A stretch of 64,000 nt of DNA from Bacillus sp. FJAT-18017 (GTDB lineage: Bacteria > Bacillota > Bacilli > Bacillales > Cytobacillaceae), in the NCBI RefSeq assembly GCF_001278805.1, contig NZ_CP012602.1, forward strand, positions 4,065,501 through 4,129,500, read 5' to 3'. Below the pieces are notes generated by a model that did no database searches, was not told the DNA's origin, and was given only the letters and a program-made list of their open reading frames with translations. Below are positions 62,907-64,000 of the stretch, piece after piece. Position 1 is the stretch's first letter, and each line of letters begins with the position of its first letter. Both the position numbers and the translations under genes were made by a program.

Positions 62907-63337
62907 AAGGACGCCTCCTCTAGCAGGTGTTTAAGGGATAACTCTTGTTTTGATTTATCTTGTTTAAAGGCAGCTAAGTATTTTTTCCCTTTGGAATTTA
63001 AGGAGTAATATTTCTTTTTGTTTATCCATGTTGAAGCAAGAATTTCTTTATTTTCCAATAGATGTAGAAGAGTATATAGCTGCCCTTCATTTTTTTGGAA
63101 AGTAAGTTCATTTTTCTGAAAAAGTTGTGTAGAAATATTGTAGCCATCCTTAGTTTCATGCTGAACCGATTCCAATATAGCTATGATGGTTTCTACCTTC
63201 CAAGTATGAAATTGTGATTGAGATTGTCTCATCCGGATGGATTCTTTCACTGCATTTTTTCTTTCATTGGAAAAAGAAAAATCCTTGAATATTGTTTTTT
63301 TCATCGAACTCTTCAGGTTCGTCAATGGATCATTCAT
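62903..63337 (-). CDS. PadR-like winged-helix protein
   Basis: A 144-residue protein with a winged-helix core (IIAILESVQHETKDGYNISTQLFQ, GQLYTLLHLLENKEILASTWINKKKYYSLNSKGKKYL) as in PadR-type regulators. N-terminal 40 residues are basic. It lies between the sigma gene and the FtsW-like gene in one overlapping operon, where PadR-type proteins often control the SEDS-like partner. Confidence 0.78.
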   Translation of the reverse strand: MNDPLTNLKSSMKKTIFKDFSFSNERKNAVKESIRMRQSQSQFHTWKVETIIAILESVQHETKDGYNISTQLFQKNELTFQKNEGQLYTLLHLLENKEILASTWINKKKYYSLNSKGKKYLAAFKQDKSKQELSLKHLLEEASL

Positions 63338-63340
63338 CTC

Positions 63341-63892
63341 CTAAACCTCCTCGATCATCTTGTCTTTTAATATTTCTTTCGCACGCTTTAATCTAGTTTT
63401 TATTGTATTTAGATTTACTGTCGTAATCTTGCTTATTTCGGCTAAAGATAGTTCTTCATAATAATGCAGAAATACGACTTCTCTGTACTTTAGAGGTAAA
63501 TTCATAACAGCATTTGTTAAGATGTCTTCTTCACTATTCGCGATAACCTCCTCTTCAACCTGTTTTGATTTCGAAGGGATATACTCCCAAATTTTATCGC
63601 TAAGCGTGATTTTGCGATAATGCCAGCTTCTTAAGTAGTCCTTACAATGATTACTCGCAATTCGATATACCCATGTTTTTATTGATGACTGCTGATTAAA
63701 CTGATTTAACTTTTCATAACACTTCAAAAATATCTCCTGCGTTAAATCTTCTGCTGTCGTCCGATTTTTAACATATGTATATACGAGATGCAGGATATCA
63801 TCGCTATATTCTTGCATTAATTGATCAATTATTTCCTCTCTCTCAAGCAACATACTTTCATCTGTCACCGCCAGTTGTTTTAGTCCATTCAC
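63341..63892 (-). CDS. ECF sigma factor
   Basis: A 183-residue sigma-70 family ECF factor. Region 2 (DDILHLVYTYVKNRTTAEDLTQEIFLKCYEKLNQFNQ..SIKTWVYRIASNHCKDYLR) and region 4 (NLPLKYREVVFLHYYEELSLAEISKITTVNLNTIKTRLKRAKEIL) are complete. GAGGGTGATAATAAGGTGA precedes the ATG. No classical anti-sigma factor gene follows; padR and the FtsW-like gene do, so signalling may differ from SigX/SigW types. Confidence 0.87.
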   Translation of the reverse strand: MNGLKQLAVTDESMLLEREEIIDQLMQEYSDDILHLVYTYVKNRTTAEDLTQEIFLKCYEKLNQFNQQSSIKTWVYRIASNHCKDYLRSWHYRKITLSDKIWEYIPSKSKQVEEEVIANSEEDILTNAVMNLPLKYREVVFLHYYEELSLAEISKITTVNLNTIKTRLKRAKEILKDKMIEEV

Positions 63893-63918
63893 CTTATTAT
63901 CACCCTCTCATATGTTTT

Positions 63919-63945
63919 AGACGTAGCTACCCTTCATCCGGTTTG
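63919..63945 (-). promoter_or_regulatory. ECF-type promoter of the sigma operon
   Basis: On the minus strand CAAACC (-35, AACC core) and CGTCT (-10) are 16 bases apart, the classic ECF consensus. It is about 30-50 bases before the sigma gene, which suggests autoregulation. Confidence 0.7.
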
Positions 63946-64000
63946 AAAAAATAATGAATTTTTATCAGAGAAAAAATGGAAAAGGAACAACCTCTTATCG

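Overview
The window looks like chromosomal DNA of a low-GC, Gram-positive, spore-forming member of the Bacillaceae. Grounds: AGGAGG-type ribosome binding sites, frequent TTG starts, a SAM-I (S-box) riboswitch on metNIQ, a divergent mtnE/mtnU pair as in Bacillus subtilis, a DUF1002 (YpuA-type) protein, an ECF-sigma operon and many small Bacillus-type hypotheticals. Genus cannot be fixed from the sequence alone.

Layout. 1-10.8 kb is ordinary chromosome: start of a sensor kinase-like gene, a gene-poor kilobase, ypuA-like gene, methionine salvage (mtnE, mtnU) and the S-box/metNIQ operon ending in an iron-type alcohol dehydrogenase homologue. 10.86-29.1 kb is an accessory array of about two dozen short, mostly minus-strand genes (small membrane proteins, lipoproteins, acetyltransferases, a DHFR-like protein, an MFS pump, an ATP-grasp protein behind a T-box). 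Almost every junction carries the same repeat in the same orientation. The repeat has a short palindromic core, close to GAACTAAC / CTGCCCC / GTTAGTTC, and in its long form (about 85 bp) a terminator-like hairpin followed by a second core. A tyrosine recombinase lies inside the array with a core on each side. One unit is present twice (16033-16400 and 23793-24160), and both ends of the copied block fall inside the core. I read this as an integron-like gene-cassette system that I do not recognise as described; this is the main discovery candidate. More copies occur at 34.4-36.5, 56.1 and 60.5-61.5 kb between ordinary genes.

29.1-34.3 kb holds a solo TnpB element, a secreted amidase and a short-chain dehydrogenase. 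36.9-49.1 kb holds paired CBO0543-type membrane proteins, a 1215-residue surface protein, a NUDIX hydrolase, an Imm22-like protein and a glycolipid-type cluster (YfhP-like protein, MGDG-synthase-like glycosyltransferase, alpha/beta hydrolase, UDP-glucose dehydrogenase, GT4 glycosyltransferase). 49.2-53.1 kb holds a YedE/YeeE transporter followed by a TusA/YedF-like gene whose catalytic cysteine codon is UGA with a SECIS-like hairpin just after it. This is a probable selenoprotein and it is present twice; between the copies sit a HEPN-like gene and an Abi-alpha gene, a possible phage-defence pair.

53.3-64 kb: DUF4253 protein, a cation/proton antiporter preceded by a 20-bp perfect palindrome, a 1048-residue secreted propeller/Big_2/FIMAH protein, a lipoprotein pseudogene, three cassette-like units, and an ECF sigma / PadR / FtsW-like operon with a good ECF promoter in front of the sigma gene.
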